A stretch of 64,000 nt of DNA from Arthrinium phaeospermum (lineage: Eukaryota > Ascomycota > Sordariomycetes > Amphisphaeriales > Apiosporaceae): assembly GCA_006503535.1 (NCBI GenBank), contig QYRS01000003.1:1426001-1490000 (forward strand), written 5' to 3'. The first letter of the stretch is position 1; each line of letters opens with the position of its first letter. The notes below the pieces were generated by a model. The model worked only from the letters and a program-made list of their open reading frames with translations. It had not been told where the DNA came from and did no database searches. Shown one piece after another: positions 51,388-62,548 of the stretch. A program made the position numbers and the translations under genes.

Positions 51388-54300
51388 GGCCCTGCGTCTA
51401 TTGGCAATATAGCCGCCCCCGGCCGCCGGCTGTGCGAGGCGCCGTTGAAGTCTATCCCAATTCGCCCCTAGCCCCTGAAAGCTGAACCTGTGACGTCTTC
51501 CAAGGCCGGTCGGGTCGGACTTTATTCTTGTCTGCTGGTTTGGTTCAAAGTCTATGGATATAGACGCTCTATCTGAATCAGTATGTGCCCATTCTCACGA
51601 GATTATTTCCTTCCAATTTGCCGCTCCGGTTGACGCGTCTAGCATTCAGCCTGAGAGTCATGTCGATGAGGGTCGGGCAGAGGGCGGAAGACGTCACGAT
51701 ATGGCCTCGCCAGCCCGGCCCAAAGCAAGATGAGCAGGGCCTCAAAATGTCAAGTGAGCCCGCTTGCACATCCCGATGCTCTTGGGTAGGTTAAGGGAAT
51801 GCATAGAGTGCTCGCCTAATGAGCCTCCCTAATGCAGAGTGCGTGTTCTCGAGATCCTGGCAAGAGTGCGCCAGCTGGATGGGAATTGTTCGTGATGCAT
51901 CATCATTATCCCCTTTGGTCCCAGGGGCCGACTCAACCACTGGCCGTTCCTGCATTCACCCCTTCAGGCCGCTAGGTAAGTGGTTCTGTACTGCTACCTC
52001 CCCAGTCTTGTGCAGTATCGGTACATGTTCAACGGGCATGCTTCGGAGGTGATTACCATGGGTGCTTTGAAGTGTATGTATGCCCAAAGTAACATTGAAA
52101 TGATGTTCAAATATAGCTCTTGGATATTGGCAACGGCCAATATGTCATTTATTGGACTGATGAACTGAACTTGGTACGCATGCGAGGCATGGTAGCTACT
52201 TACACCTGATACAATGCCATGCCATGCAATCAACCAAGTTCGCCTGCCTGCCCAAGCTCCTTCGCAGGCACATACACACACACACACACACGTGGACAAC
52301 AGCATTTCCATGGGAACACACACCTTGGGACGTCGCTTATCTATTAGCTGGATCGTATGTTAGTCGGCCCTGGCTCCTCAGTGTGGTCACCCGTCTACGA
52401 CTGTGCTCAGGTGATAAAGCTGTGGGAGTCGCCGCTGTCGCAAGGGGGATTTTGGGCTCTGCTGACTTTAAGATTGCGACATGGAGGCGTTACCATGGTC
52501 GGCCGCTGCTGGTCGGCACAGTGTCCGTCTCGTGTTCCAGTCCAGCTGAGAAGCTGGCAAGGACTTCCAGCGCGGAGGAGAGTACATGCCACTACACGGT
52601 CTCTGCTGAGAAGACGGGGCAGTAGACGGGGACTACTGGACGGGGATTCTTGGGATTGACTCGTGGGCTATTTCTGTGTCTGGATCTGGGATATGCATGG
52701 AGCGGCTTGTGGGAACCTGGCGGCTCTGGAATAAACTTTGGCATCTGAAATCGCTGATGCTGTAACCCACCCAATGCTGATGGAGACGAGATGAAATGCC
52801 GAGCGGCTATGGATGTGACTGGAGTATCGCGAGCGAGAATGGCCTCACTGTACCGGTAGACTAGAATAGATCGGTTACAGCGGCGTCTTTATTTTTTTCT
52901 TCTGCTTAGTGATGGATGCCCGAGTTAAAGCTAATGATGGCCTCTCCCATTTAGGTCTGCATGCATTCCACAATGGGGGAATTGCTGGATGAGCCCCTTT
53001 TTTGGCTGCAGCAGTGTGTTGGTGTTGATATATTCGATCGTTCTATGCTTTCTTCGAAAATAGATGGCTTCGGAGTGACTGTCCAGATTGAGAGACAGCA
53101 GGCCTGCTTCCTTGTTCGAGCGCTCTTGCTTTCCCTTCTTTTTCGTACCAAATGCCGCGAGCAGTACCGCAAGGGCGAGCGAACCAGTATCTGGCCAAGT
53201 CTGGATCTGGATGAAGTCGCTACCAGACTTGAGCCAACCCACTCCATGCCCAAACGGGCAACAATCCCATGTCCATTGATCACTGCCACGATCATGCTAA
53301 AAGGGGTGTAGGCCTAGTGGCAGAATAGCAGTGCGCGTAGATCCAATTGGCAAAGATGGGGTTCGATGGATGTTTTGTTTGGCCATCGTGTCGTGGGATC
53401 CCACATAAGTGACATATGAAGCCCACTCACATCCATCCAGACAGTCACTGCTCGCTTACAACAGCGACTGCCGGCGTAATTTGCGACTGCCGACTGTGTG
53501 TGATTTGGAATCTGTCGAGGCTAGCAGCTAGTTTCCGCACGCGAAGAGGCTATTTCTCTAGACTCGACGGCTAAGGAGGTACTGTAGGCAATGTGACATG
53601 ACGGGGCGAGACCAGCCGCCTCTATCAGAGACTGAGACGCACTGGCAAGCATCCCCCCGCGATACCCTTAAGGTATCACCACGTACGTGCGCAAACCTGG
53701 CCGGAGCGGGAGGACGGAACGGGTTGGAGGGAGGCCAGCAATAAGTTTATCTAGGTAGACGAGGGAGCCGCTTTCGCCCGCACCTCCACTACCAATATTC
53801 CATAGAATCCGGTTCCTGGCTACCTGACTACCTACCGAAATGAGTATCGATACTTGTGCTGGCCTAATACGCATGCGCGCGGTGGTTTTGCAGTCCCAGT
53901 ATGCCCCGGTGGGAGATCCCGGGATCCAGGGTCCAGAGCAAAAATATAAGGTTGCTGGCAATCTCCTGCGACGGAAACTACGTAGTAATCCATAAGAAAA
54001 CGGGACGATGACTCGAACTTGTTCGAGGGCGACCAGCAAACTCTCTTCTCCACAAACCGAGCGAGGTTGCTGTTCGGATCGACGCCCATCGCAATCGCCA
54101 AAACCCCGGAAGGCAGGGTCTCCCAGTCCTCCACAGCGTCCGGACCCGGAACGCAAGGACTTCCCCTGCTGGCACCCGAAGTGCTGCTCCCGCGATCTGT
54201 GCTCTCTCCCCTTTGCAGTACTTAGAGTGCGCAAAGTTGGGACCATCCCGTTGTCGTACCCCGGGTTTCCCTCCTTTTCCTTTTTTACCCCTTCCTGACT

Positions 54301-57300
54301 AAGTCGTAGATCTCGCTAGCGGCATCATTTTCCATCGCCGCACTACCGATCAGTTCAAACGACGGCGTCATCAGTACCTTGATGTCATGGAATAAAAGCT
54401 TGCTCGGCGCAAGTGGACAAGAATAGATAGAGGCCGGTTCCCTGTTGCTAAGCGAAAGGAAGGGACAAATTCCGTGGACCAATCATTCGTTTACAGCACG
54501 TATCTAGTGAGCCGGACTAGCAACGCTATTGGTATACTTAGAAAAACTGCCGATCGTCTACTCAGATAAATGGGTAATTCCGCTCGAGGCGGAAAACGAC
54601 ACGAGGCCCTAAAGAGTGCTACAAGCCGGTAGCTTCACGACCGCCGGGGAATAACCGGGGAAGAAGAGGAAGAACGTCGGCGACGGGCTTGCGCGCCTCC
54701 ACGCTTCTCCCTCGCTTGCTTGCAGGTGTTTGTTTGTCACGGTGCCAAAACATGGTGGCGTCTTCCTTTTTCTTCTGACGCCGGCTTGCCGGGAAATGGG
54801 GGATGCGCCCCTCGACGCCACTTGGGACAACGGTTTTCCCCTTCGCTTTGGGTTTACAGCTTCTCCTCCAAGACTAAGAAGAAGAGACGATGACCACCAC
54901 TAAGAGCCCCGCGGCCACAGAGTCTAGCCTCAGCTTCTGCCGAGCTGGATGCTGGGTAGCGCGCGTACGCATCACCCCATCATCTGTCGTGTCGAATTCT
55001 AGCCTCATCGTTTCCTGCGAGCGCCCATCCGCTCCAAGCCAAGGTAATTCGCGTTACGGTACTAACGGTAGACCAGACATCGGATTCGACGGCATCTCCC
55101 ACCAGCAATATGCCGGGTCGATAGCCACGTCGGTGGATGTGAATGATCATCTTATTGAGCCCCCCTCCCTAATGTATTAGGGAAGCAAAGGGATGGCGCC
55201 GTAATAAGGGATACCCATTTCAATGCCCATACTAAGCTAATAATGGGCGCTCTGCGTGTGTTCCCCAGACGGCGTAACGGCGCCAGCCATGCCAGTTTTA
55301 GCTCGTCGAGGGCAATTTCAAAACACGCTGAAAACACCCTCATGCGTGGCGTTCGGCTTGCAAAACTGACTCAACTGACTTGGTGAAAGTGACGAAGCTG
55401 CAAACAATTACCGGCTAGTCTCCATGCGCAAATCCTATCCCCCCCAGGCGGGCTCTCGACTCAGCGAGACGAGACGCCCGATGGTGGTCCGTTTCAGGGC
55501 TGCCAACGCTCTGGTCTGATCTAACCTCCAGGAGCCCACCGCGATCACTGACAGTGCGGTAAGACGTTTTTGCCTGACATTGACACTCAAGACGCCTGCC
55601 GTGCATGAGGCGCTCCGCCGGACAAATCGACGATACCACGTCGATAGGCCCGCCCGCCCACTCGCTCGTCCACGCAGTATTTCCACGAGCCAGCTGCAAG
55701 GCCAGCAGCTAGCGACTGGATTCGCCAAGCAACGCTTTCTCCTTCCTGGAGGTAACGCCCGTCCCGCCGTGTCCGCGCCCAGTCTGTCCCGTCGTAGCAC
55801 TCATCACGAGGATCGCGGCCTACTTAGGTAGTAGCACTACTGACCTTTGTCCTGCCAGGGACCACCTGGTACATATCTTGCATGGTGGGGATACCGTCCT
55901 GAGAAAAGAAACACGCCAAAAGCGGCATTGGCACAGACTTGATTCAACATCTGTTCGTGAGTTGGAGTAGGTTTGGCACCTGCGGCAGTCTGAGCTGAAG
56001 TGGTACCTGCTATTCCTCATCAGTCGGGTCCTGCATTGACGGCATTCGCCGGCAAGCAAACCCACAGCAGGGCCGGCTTGCTTATCAAACACGGGCGGCT
56101 GGAGAGAGCTAGGCGATCTATGCGGGTTCATTTGAACGACGTTCTACAGTCATCGTGGGTACAAGAACCGCAATCTCTGCTGCGCTTGTCTAGTCAACCC
56201 GTGATTGCTGTTGCCAGGTACTCTCGGCGTATGGGAACGAAGTATGTAGGCAGCCCGAAAAGAATCGTGCGTACTCTGGGCGCGTCCCATAGCATAGAAA
56301 ATATTACAAAGCCCGTGTAGCTAATGCGACCGAATTGAGCCGCAGACTGCTGCGGTGCTGTCGCTTTCGAGGATTCAAATTACACCTGACGTGCAGTGTC
56401 CGAGCAACGGACCAAGAAAGCCGTTGAGCTGGTTCGCGACAACAATGGATATCTATTTCTAGGCACATGACGATGACCCCTAGACCGTGGTGGCCGCAGC
56501 AGCCGTGACATCTTCGCCTGGATATATCGGTTAGTCTATGGCTACCATTAGAATAAGACATACAATATACTTAGCGTTGGCCGGAACCGGAACCAAAGTC
56601 AAGTGAAACGCCATTTACAGAGATCCGTTATCGATGATTGTTCCGGCGGATCTATCATGGAGTGACTAAGGGGGAACTTCCAAGACCAGACCAATCATCC
56701 TCTCATAACGGGATAAAGCCTTCGCTCGATTTTATGCACAGCCAGTCGACACTGTTGCTGTATTGCAAATTGGCGTCGTATCAATGGTATTCGCAATCTG
56801 GACATACCAAAGAAGGGCTCGTCGGTCGTTTTTTTTCACCGCTACAACCTATGATGCGTTCACCCTCTCCGAGCTTCTTTGGGACATTCGTAGAGGAGCT
56901 TGATCTGGAAGTAGACGACAATTTCCGCTTCTCGACTCTTTCGGACATCACTCACGATCCAGTGGTCTCCTACATCTGGTCCAAGGCATGCAAGGACTTG
57001 CTGCAGGGTGCTGATCGGAACTAGCTGTGGCCCGCTGTACTTCTGGCCTGCGTACGGGGTGATTTAATCCGTGGTGCTGCATTAAATCGGGTTTGGAGCC
57101 GAGGTCTTACAGCATCATCTCGCCGTCTCGCGACAAAGAATGAGGCGGCATGGGAATCCCCTCGGTGAATGGAGTAACTCGCGCCTGCAGGCGAGAAGTG
57201 ATAGGTGGTTTTGCTTTTCACACCGCTGATACTCGACGACTCTCTGGTTGGCAAGGGGCACGATCCACCCCTTGCCCTTCGTTCCAGACTTTGACCCTGG

Positions 57301-58825
57301 CCATAATGCAGGGATTCTTATAATCCTGGATCTTCGTGATCTCCATGGGCCCTCTCAGCAACCCAGCTGGGCGGAGGAACATATGGTCTGACACCTTGGG
57401 GAAAAAAAGGCTTGTCGTTGTATCAGGGTTCGATGAAACGACCAAGTGGGATTTCCACCACAATCTTCTTCGCGACCCATCTGTACCTGTACCGCGCGAG
57501 GCTCAATTTATTTGATTGAGTCGCAGCTACCGCCACAAGGCTCAGGCTCAGGCTTGGGCGTGCCGAGGTGCTGGGAATCACGTAATGATCCATAACAGGC
57601 CGCCCCGTGTCCCGCGCTAATCACATCATCGTGGATTGTGTTGACTTGTCGCGCGGAACGAGCGCCTGTCTCTTATGGATGAAACAGCAACAACGTGCGG
57701 GTTGCCTATTTTCTTGGGTGGTGCAGTGCGGTGCCCTGGTTGCTTGTCCTGCGTGCTGATCTCATTATCGGGACTGGCCAGCCGCAAGGGTAGCTTTCAA
57801 CGGCGAACCAGATCTTTCAATTAGTCGGCTGTCTGTCAAATCTGACAGAATGGGTAATGGGTTGGCCTTTGGAGGCCTGCAGGGGCCTATGCAATGTAAC
57901 CCTACCACACTTCGACGAGTCCGCAACAGGTCAGTGGGTTTCTTTTTTTGGTCGGATTTCAGCCCTTTCCTTTTTCCTTCTTCTCCTCCTTCTTCTTTTC
58001 CGAGGACCTGTCGCAAAATTCCCATGGTTGGCGAGCCACAAAAAAGTGACTTGTTCTCACCCAACGGAGGTACTTTGACGATACTTGACGGCCAGAATAG
58101 CGCGACTCCTCCCCGAGAAGTGGACAGGCTGCTAGTTAATAGCCCAAGAAGTCGCGTGGTAGGCGATAGATGGCTGATGGAGGGAGCGGAAAGACGGATC
58201 TTGCATCGCAATATGCAGGGAGCGATTTGCCCGTGTGCATATCAATTTCCTCCTTGGCTATAAAAACATAATTTGCTTGTCAGCTGAGTTGTTACAAGTC
58301 GGCGGCTTCTTCGGATAGCGCCATGCGCGACGTGTGATTGAGTACGGAGTCACGCGGAGCAACTGACTATCCGGCTGTAGTAAAGGGCAGTTGGGCTGCT
58401 GTGGCATCAGGTCGATGGTGAAGATATGGCTTCGGCGTAGAACGTGCAAGCCACATGTTGTAGTAGGAGTGAAAGTCATGAGCAGAAGGCGATAAGCGTG
58501 TAGGTCGGCGATGTTTCATCTCATTTGTTTCATATCACGGCTGTCCTTGGCTAGGTATTCAGCCTATCGCCGATAGGCGTAGTGGGGCATCGACGGCCTT
58601 CAGTGACGTGATGCCTCCAACCCCGCGATTCAAGTGGCATAAACGCCGATGAGATGGCTGCAAGCTGGCTGTAGGAGTCGGCAGTGTAGCTGTGTTTATA
58701 TATCTCTGGATAAAAGTTGCAGACATTGTGACACTCGATAAGGAAAGCAATTCAGAGCCTGCTGAATATAATCGATCTGTTGAATACCAAGAAGAATTCC
58801 CAGTATACCCAACTTAACCATCACA
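51388..58825. other. Gene desert, right part
   Basis: No gene is supported. A CA repeat of nine units is at 52274-52291. A frame at 56638-57024 encodes 128 residues with a balanced amino-acid mix (ending near VSYIWSKACKDLL), but lacks an ATG at its left end and any recognised domain. The right end is the promoter of the reductase gene, with a TATATAT at 58697-58703, about 123 bases before its ATG. Confidence 0.45.
52274..52291. repeat. Short CA dinucleotide repeat
   Basis: A perfect alternation of A and C over 18 bases in gene-free DNA. Confidence 0.9.
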
Positions 58826-60045
58826 ATGACCAAAGTACTGCTTACAGGTACGCACGCTTAAAGTCCCTCATGTGATTTCGATGTAAAAGCACTCACCGCT
58901 AACACTATTCACGCATAGGAGGATCTGGCTTCATCGCCGGTATGTTGGCCCTCGAGATTGCAGCCCAAGGAACGACCGGGGCCTTCGCTAACATGTTATT
59001 TCTATAGCCCACGTCCTGGAACTTCTCCTTCAGAGAGGGCATGAGGTTGTCACCACGGTGCGATCTGAGGAAAAGGCGTCCAAGATCCGCTCTGCTCACC
59101 CGGATGCAAAACTATCTTTCGTCATTGTGCCCGACATCGCACAGCCCAATGCCTTCGATGAGGTCACCAAGACACCAGGCCTCGAGGCAGTCATCCACAG
59201 TGAGTGAAGAACCGTGCCCTCAGTTTGTGGCTCGCCGGTGTTCGTGAGATACTAACCATCGAACAGCCGCCTCGCCTTTCCATTTCAACTGGACTGACGC
59301 TAAGACGGAGCTGCTCGACCCTGCTATCCTGGGTACCACGTCCGTCCTCAAGGCGATCAAGCAGAACGCCCCCGGCGTCAAGCGCGTGGTCATCACGAGC
59401 TCCTTTGCCTCCATCCTGTCGGACGCGGGCCTGAAGGACCCCAAAAAGGTCTTTAGCGAGGCCGACTGGAACCCCAGCACGTACGAGGACGGGCTCAAAG
59501 ACACCAAGGCGACGTCGTACCGCGTGTCCAAGACGCTGGCCGAGCGCGCCGGCTGGGACTTCGTGAAGAACGAGAAGCCCAACTTCGACCTGGCCACCAT
59601 CTGCCCGCCGCTCGTCTTCGGGCCCGTCGTGCACCACCTCAACTCGCTGCAGGCCATCAACACGTCCAACGCGCGCTTCGTCGACGTGATGCAGGGCAAG
59701 ATGCGCGACGAGATCGCGGCCACGGGCGTGCACTTCTGGGTCGACGTGCGCGACGTTGCCCTCGCGCACGTGCAGGCCATGGAGAAGGCCGAGGCGGGCG
59801 GCAAGCGCTTCTTCGTGCTCGCCGGCAAGTTCAGCAACCGCGAGATCGTCGACGCCGTCCGCAAGAACTTCCCCGAGCTCCAGGACAAGCTGCCGGCCGA
59901 GGGCGCCAAGGGCGGCGACTACCCCGAGGGCGGCTTCCCGGGATACGACAACTCGCAGGCCACCAACGTCTTGGGCATCAAATGGATTCCGCTCGAGAAG
60001 AGCGTCACCGATACGGTCAAGAGTCTGCAGGCTGTTGGTGCTTAG
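58826..60045 (+). CDS. NADPH-dependent reductase of the extended SDR family, GRE2/dihydroflavonol-reductase-like
   Basis: Four exons (58826-58847, 58919-58939, 59008-59199, 59267-60045) give 337 aa. The N-terminus MTKVLLTGGSGFIAAH carries the Rossmann glycine motif, and the preceding strand and following basic residues (TTVRSEEKA) favour NADPH. ITSSFAS near 120 and SYRVSKTLAE near 165 supply the catalytic Ser, Tyr and Lys. PPLVFGP and FWVDVRDVALAH are family signatures. Relatives reduce methylglyoxal, isovaleraldehyde and other carbonyls in the cytosol, so the exact substrate cannot be assigned. The first two coding exons are only 22 and 21 bases, so the cofactor loop is split over three exons. 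The large last exon is much more GC-rich than the flanking DNA. Confidence 0.9.
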
Positions 60046-60390
60046 ATTAAGGGGTCCGAAGCCACCATGGGCCAGAACTGGGTGAAGACACTGTATCGTA
60101 ACTGAAAGAGAAGAAGAAATAGTGCTCATCAAATCAAGACTGTCTGTGAAAACTGATTTTCGTTGCATGGTCTAACCCACCCGCCCACCTAACATAGCAA
60201 TGCCTAAAATAGTATTACATTCATCTGGTGTGCCTCGTCTAAAAGAGTCGTACCTTCCCTTCTATTCCCTTGCTTCACCTACATGCCTAACCCCTCGATA
60301 GATATCCAGCTGTTCACCACCAAACCGAGGTTACCCCTTTTGTTGCCAAACTCATTTAATCTATAGAAGTAGCAGCTGATCTGCAACCTT
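60046..60390. other. Convergent 3' region
   Basis: A 345-bp gap between the 3' ends of the reductase and the surface-protein gene. I see nothing else. Confidence 0.5.
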
Positions 60391-62548
60391 TTAGTAACTA
60401 CCGCCCAACTTCTCCAGATCCAGCTTCTTCAACGTGACACCAGACCCTCTCTTGGTGCGTAGGTCTCCCGGAATACTGCTAGTGTTTGCCAAGCTTCTTT
60501 TCCCGTCCCCAGGGCCGCTCCAGCTGCCCCAACTCACGTGAGTGCCGTGTTGGGCCGACTCCCTCGAGCTACGGAGACCAGACGACTGGCTAGGAAGTGG
60601 GACGACGGCAGCCTCACTGTGCGGTTGCTGCGTCGGTGGGGGATTGTGGCACGATGGTGGTGCTGCTGTAGTTGCTGCGGGTGTAGCGGGCGATAGGGGT
60701 GACCGCGCCGCCGAGTCAGGGGAGCGCGGAGAGGAAAGGGGCGAGACGGAAAGGATAGGGGAAAGCGGAGACGACAAGGCGGCCGGGGCTGGCGCTGGCG
60801 GCGTGATCAGCGGGAGCGGCACGTGCGGGTGCGAGCGACGTGGCAACTGTAAGGTGTTGGTGGTGGAAGAAGAAGAAGGCGATACCGCGATAGGAGGGGG
60901 ACGGGGCAGAGCCCAGGTCGGTGGCGGGCCCGCGGGCGTCACGAGGTCGGGAATCTCGAGCACGGGGCCGGCGTGTGGTCGGGGCGGCCGCGCCGGGTAT
61001 GTTGCCGATGATGACGACGATAACGGCGAGAGAGCGGTGCGGCCAGGGCCACTCTCATTGGAGCTGGTGCTGCGACGGAGCGCCACGGTCTCGGCGATGG
61101 TAGACGGGCTGTTGGGCGTGCCGAATCGGATACTAGACTGTGCGGCGGTGGTGGCGCGCCGCTCGTGTCGAGGCGCCAGTCGTCTGGTTGTCGGGGCGCT
61201 GGCGGGTGCGCAAGGGAATGATATTGTTGTCGTGTGAGGGGAAGCAGTCACACTCCCGTCAGATGCCGTCGATTCTGCGGGAGGAGTGGACGGTGGCGTT
61301 GTTGTCATAGTTGTTGTTCTTGGGGGCCGCGGAGGAGGGGGGATATCTGCGGTCGCTTAGCCGAAGCGGCGGCGGAGTTGAGGGTGTGGTCTTGGACGAT
61401 GATGAAGCGGGTGGCGTTAGAAAGGGGGGTACATGGGAGGTTTGCGGGGACTCGGAGTCGGACCGGGTATTATGCTGGGCCGGGGTCGGAGGAGTCCTCC
61501 GGTACCCTTGGGTGTTTCGCCGCCGGCGTCGCATGAAGAACAGACCGATGGCCAGCGACACTGTAGCGAGCGCCGCGCAGATGCCGATGGCAGCCCTGGC
61601 CCCGGGACTGAGCTTGTCGGAATTTGATGTTGTAGCATTGGATGTTGTTGGTCTCGTTGTCGATGCACCTGATGCGGCGGTTGGTTTGGCGGTCTCTGAT
61701 GGGAGGGCAGGCGAGGTGGCTATCACTGAAGCTGATGGGACCGATGCTGACGTGCTGCTCGCAAACGACGTCGAGGGGCTGGCATCCAACGGTATCAAGA
61801 GCGGTACCGAGCCCGCGCAGGTGACCTGGGGTGGTCCGGGGTCGTATATATCGTCATACCCGATTCTGTATAGGGGTCAGACACTGTCCCCAGAATAGGG
61901 GCAGCAGTAGAAAGCTTACTCTCGGCATTGATTAATTATTAGATCAACAGTAGCTGATGGCCGTTAGATTGATAATCAGTGGTGATGATGGCACTACTCA
62001 CGACTTTGCCCAAGCGATTGGGGACCCAGCTCAATATGCACACCACATTCGGTCGAGTCGCAACAGTAGAGGTCCCAGAACCATTCGTGCGATGAATTTT
62101 TCGTAAGGCTTTGGCAGGCTTCTTCATAGCTGGCCCCCTCGCGAAGCCCAGGCAGACTCAGTAAGAAGCTCGTCCTGCATTGGCGCATACACTCTTGAGG
62201 ATCCGGCGAGTAGGAGTCCAGGGTAGCCGCGGGCTCGGCGGTTGATCCTCCATCTGGCCCAGAGCGTCTGAGTAGTCGATCCTTGATGATCGAATCCATT
62301 TCAGCACCAGGGAGCTGAAGATTTTGTTTCATTCGGGGGTATATCTCTATCTGAGACGTGGAGAGACATGGGTAAAAAAATAGTCATATTAGGAGACAGA
62401 ACTTCGAGAATGAAAGCATGTTGGTCTCTATATGGCGGTGAAGGTCGCGAAACGAGTGTCATGAAGAACAAATTCTCCGTATGGTTGCGGTGAAGGCGAG
62501 GCAAGACAGTGCTGTCAGAAATCCAGCCGCAAGCACCAATCTATACAT
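60391..62548 (-). pseudogene. Single-pass cell-surface protein with Ser/Thr-rich stalk, frame apparently broken
   Basis: A candidate signal peptide starts at ATG 62548 (MYRLVLAAGF, then Ala/Leu/Phe-rich). An exon ending at 62002 encodes a Cys-rich ectodomain (CMRQC, CCDSTECGVH). A 34-base exon (61953-61920, LIINQC) and an exon from 61865 add VTCAGSVP, a Ser/Thr/Ala stalk, a membrane span near 61.55 kb (AIGICAALATVSLAIGLFFM) and RRRRR. That frame stops at 61259. A second frame, open from about 61350 to the stop at 60391, continues in kind as a Pro/Ser-rich tail ending LDLEKLGGSY. One C fewer in the C6 run (61337-61342) would join them. The signal-peptide exon is in the same frame as the ectodomain exon, but TGA codons lie between them and no good donor was found. 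It is either a surface protein with a sequence error or a recent pseudogene. Confidence 0.6.

Noticed and set aside
53290..53365. Possible tRNA (TAGGCCTAGTGGCAG and GGTTCGATGG)
   Set aside because: The A-box-like part is fair, but the T arm does not pair and no acceptor stem forms.
56638..57024. 128-residue frame with balanced composition
   Set aside because: No ATG at the left end, no recognised domain and no convincing flanking exons. Left as unassigned, though it is the most protein-like frame in the desert.
59191..60168. 325-codon minus-strand frame opposite the reductase
   Set aside because: It is antisense to the well-supported SDR exon, and its Arg/Val/Leu-heavy composition is typical of a shadow frame.
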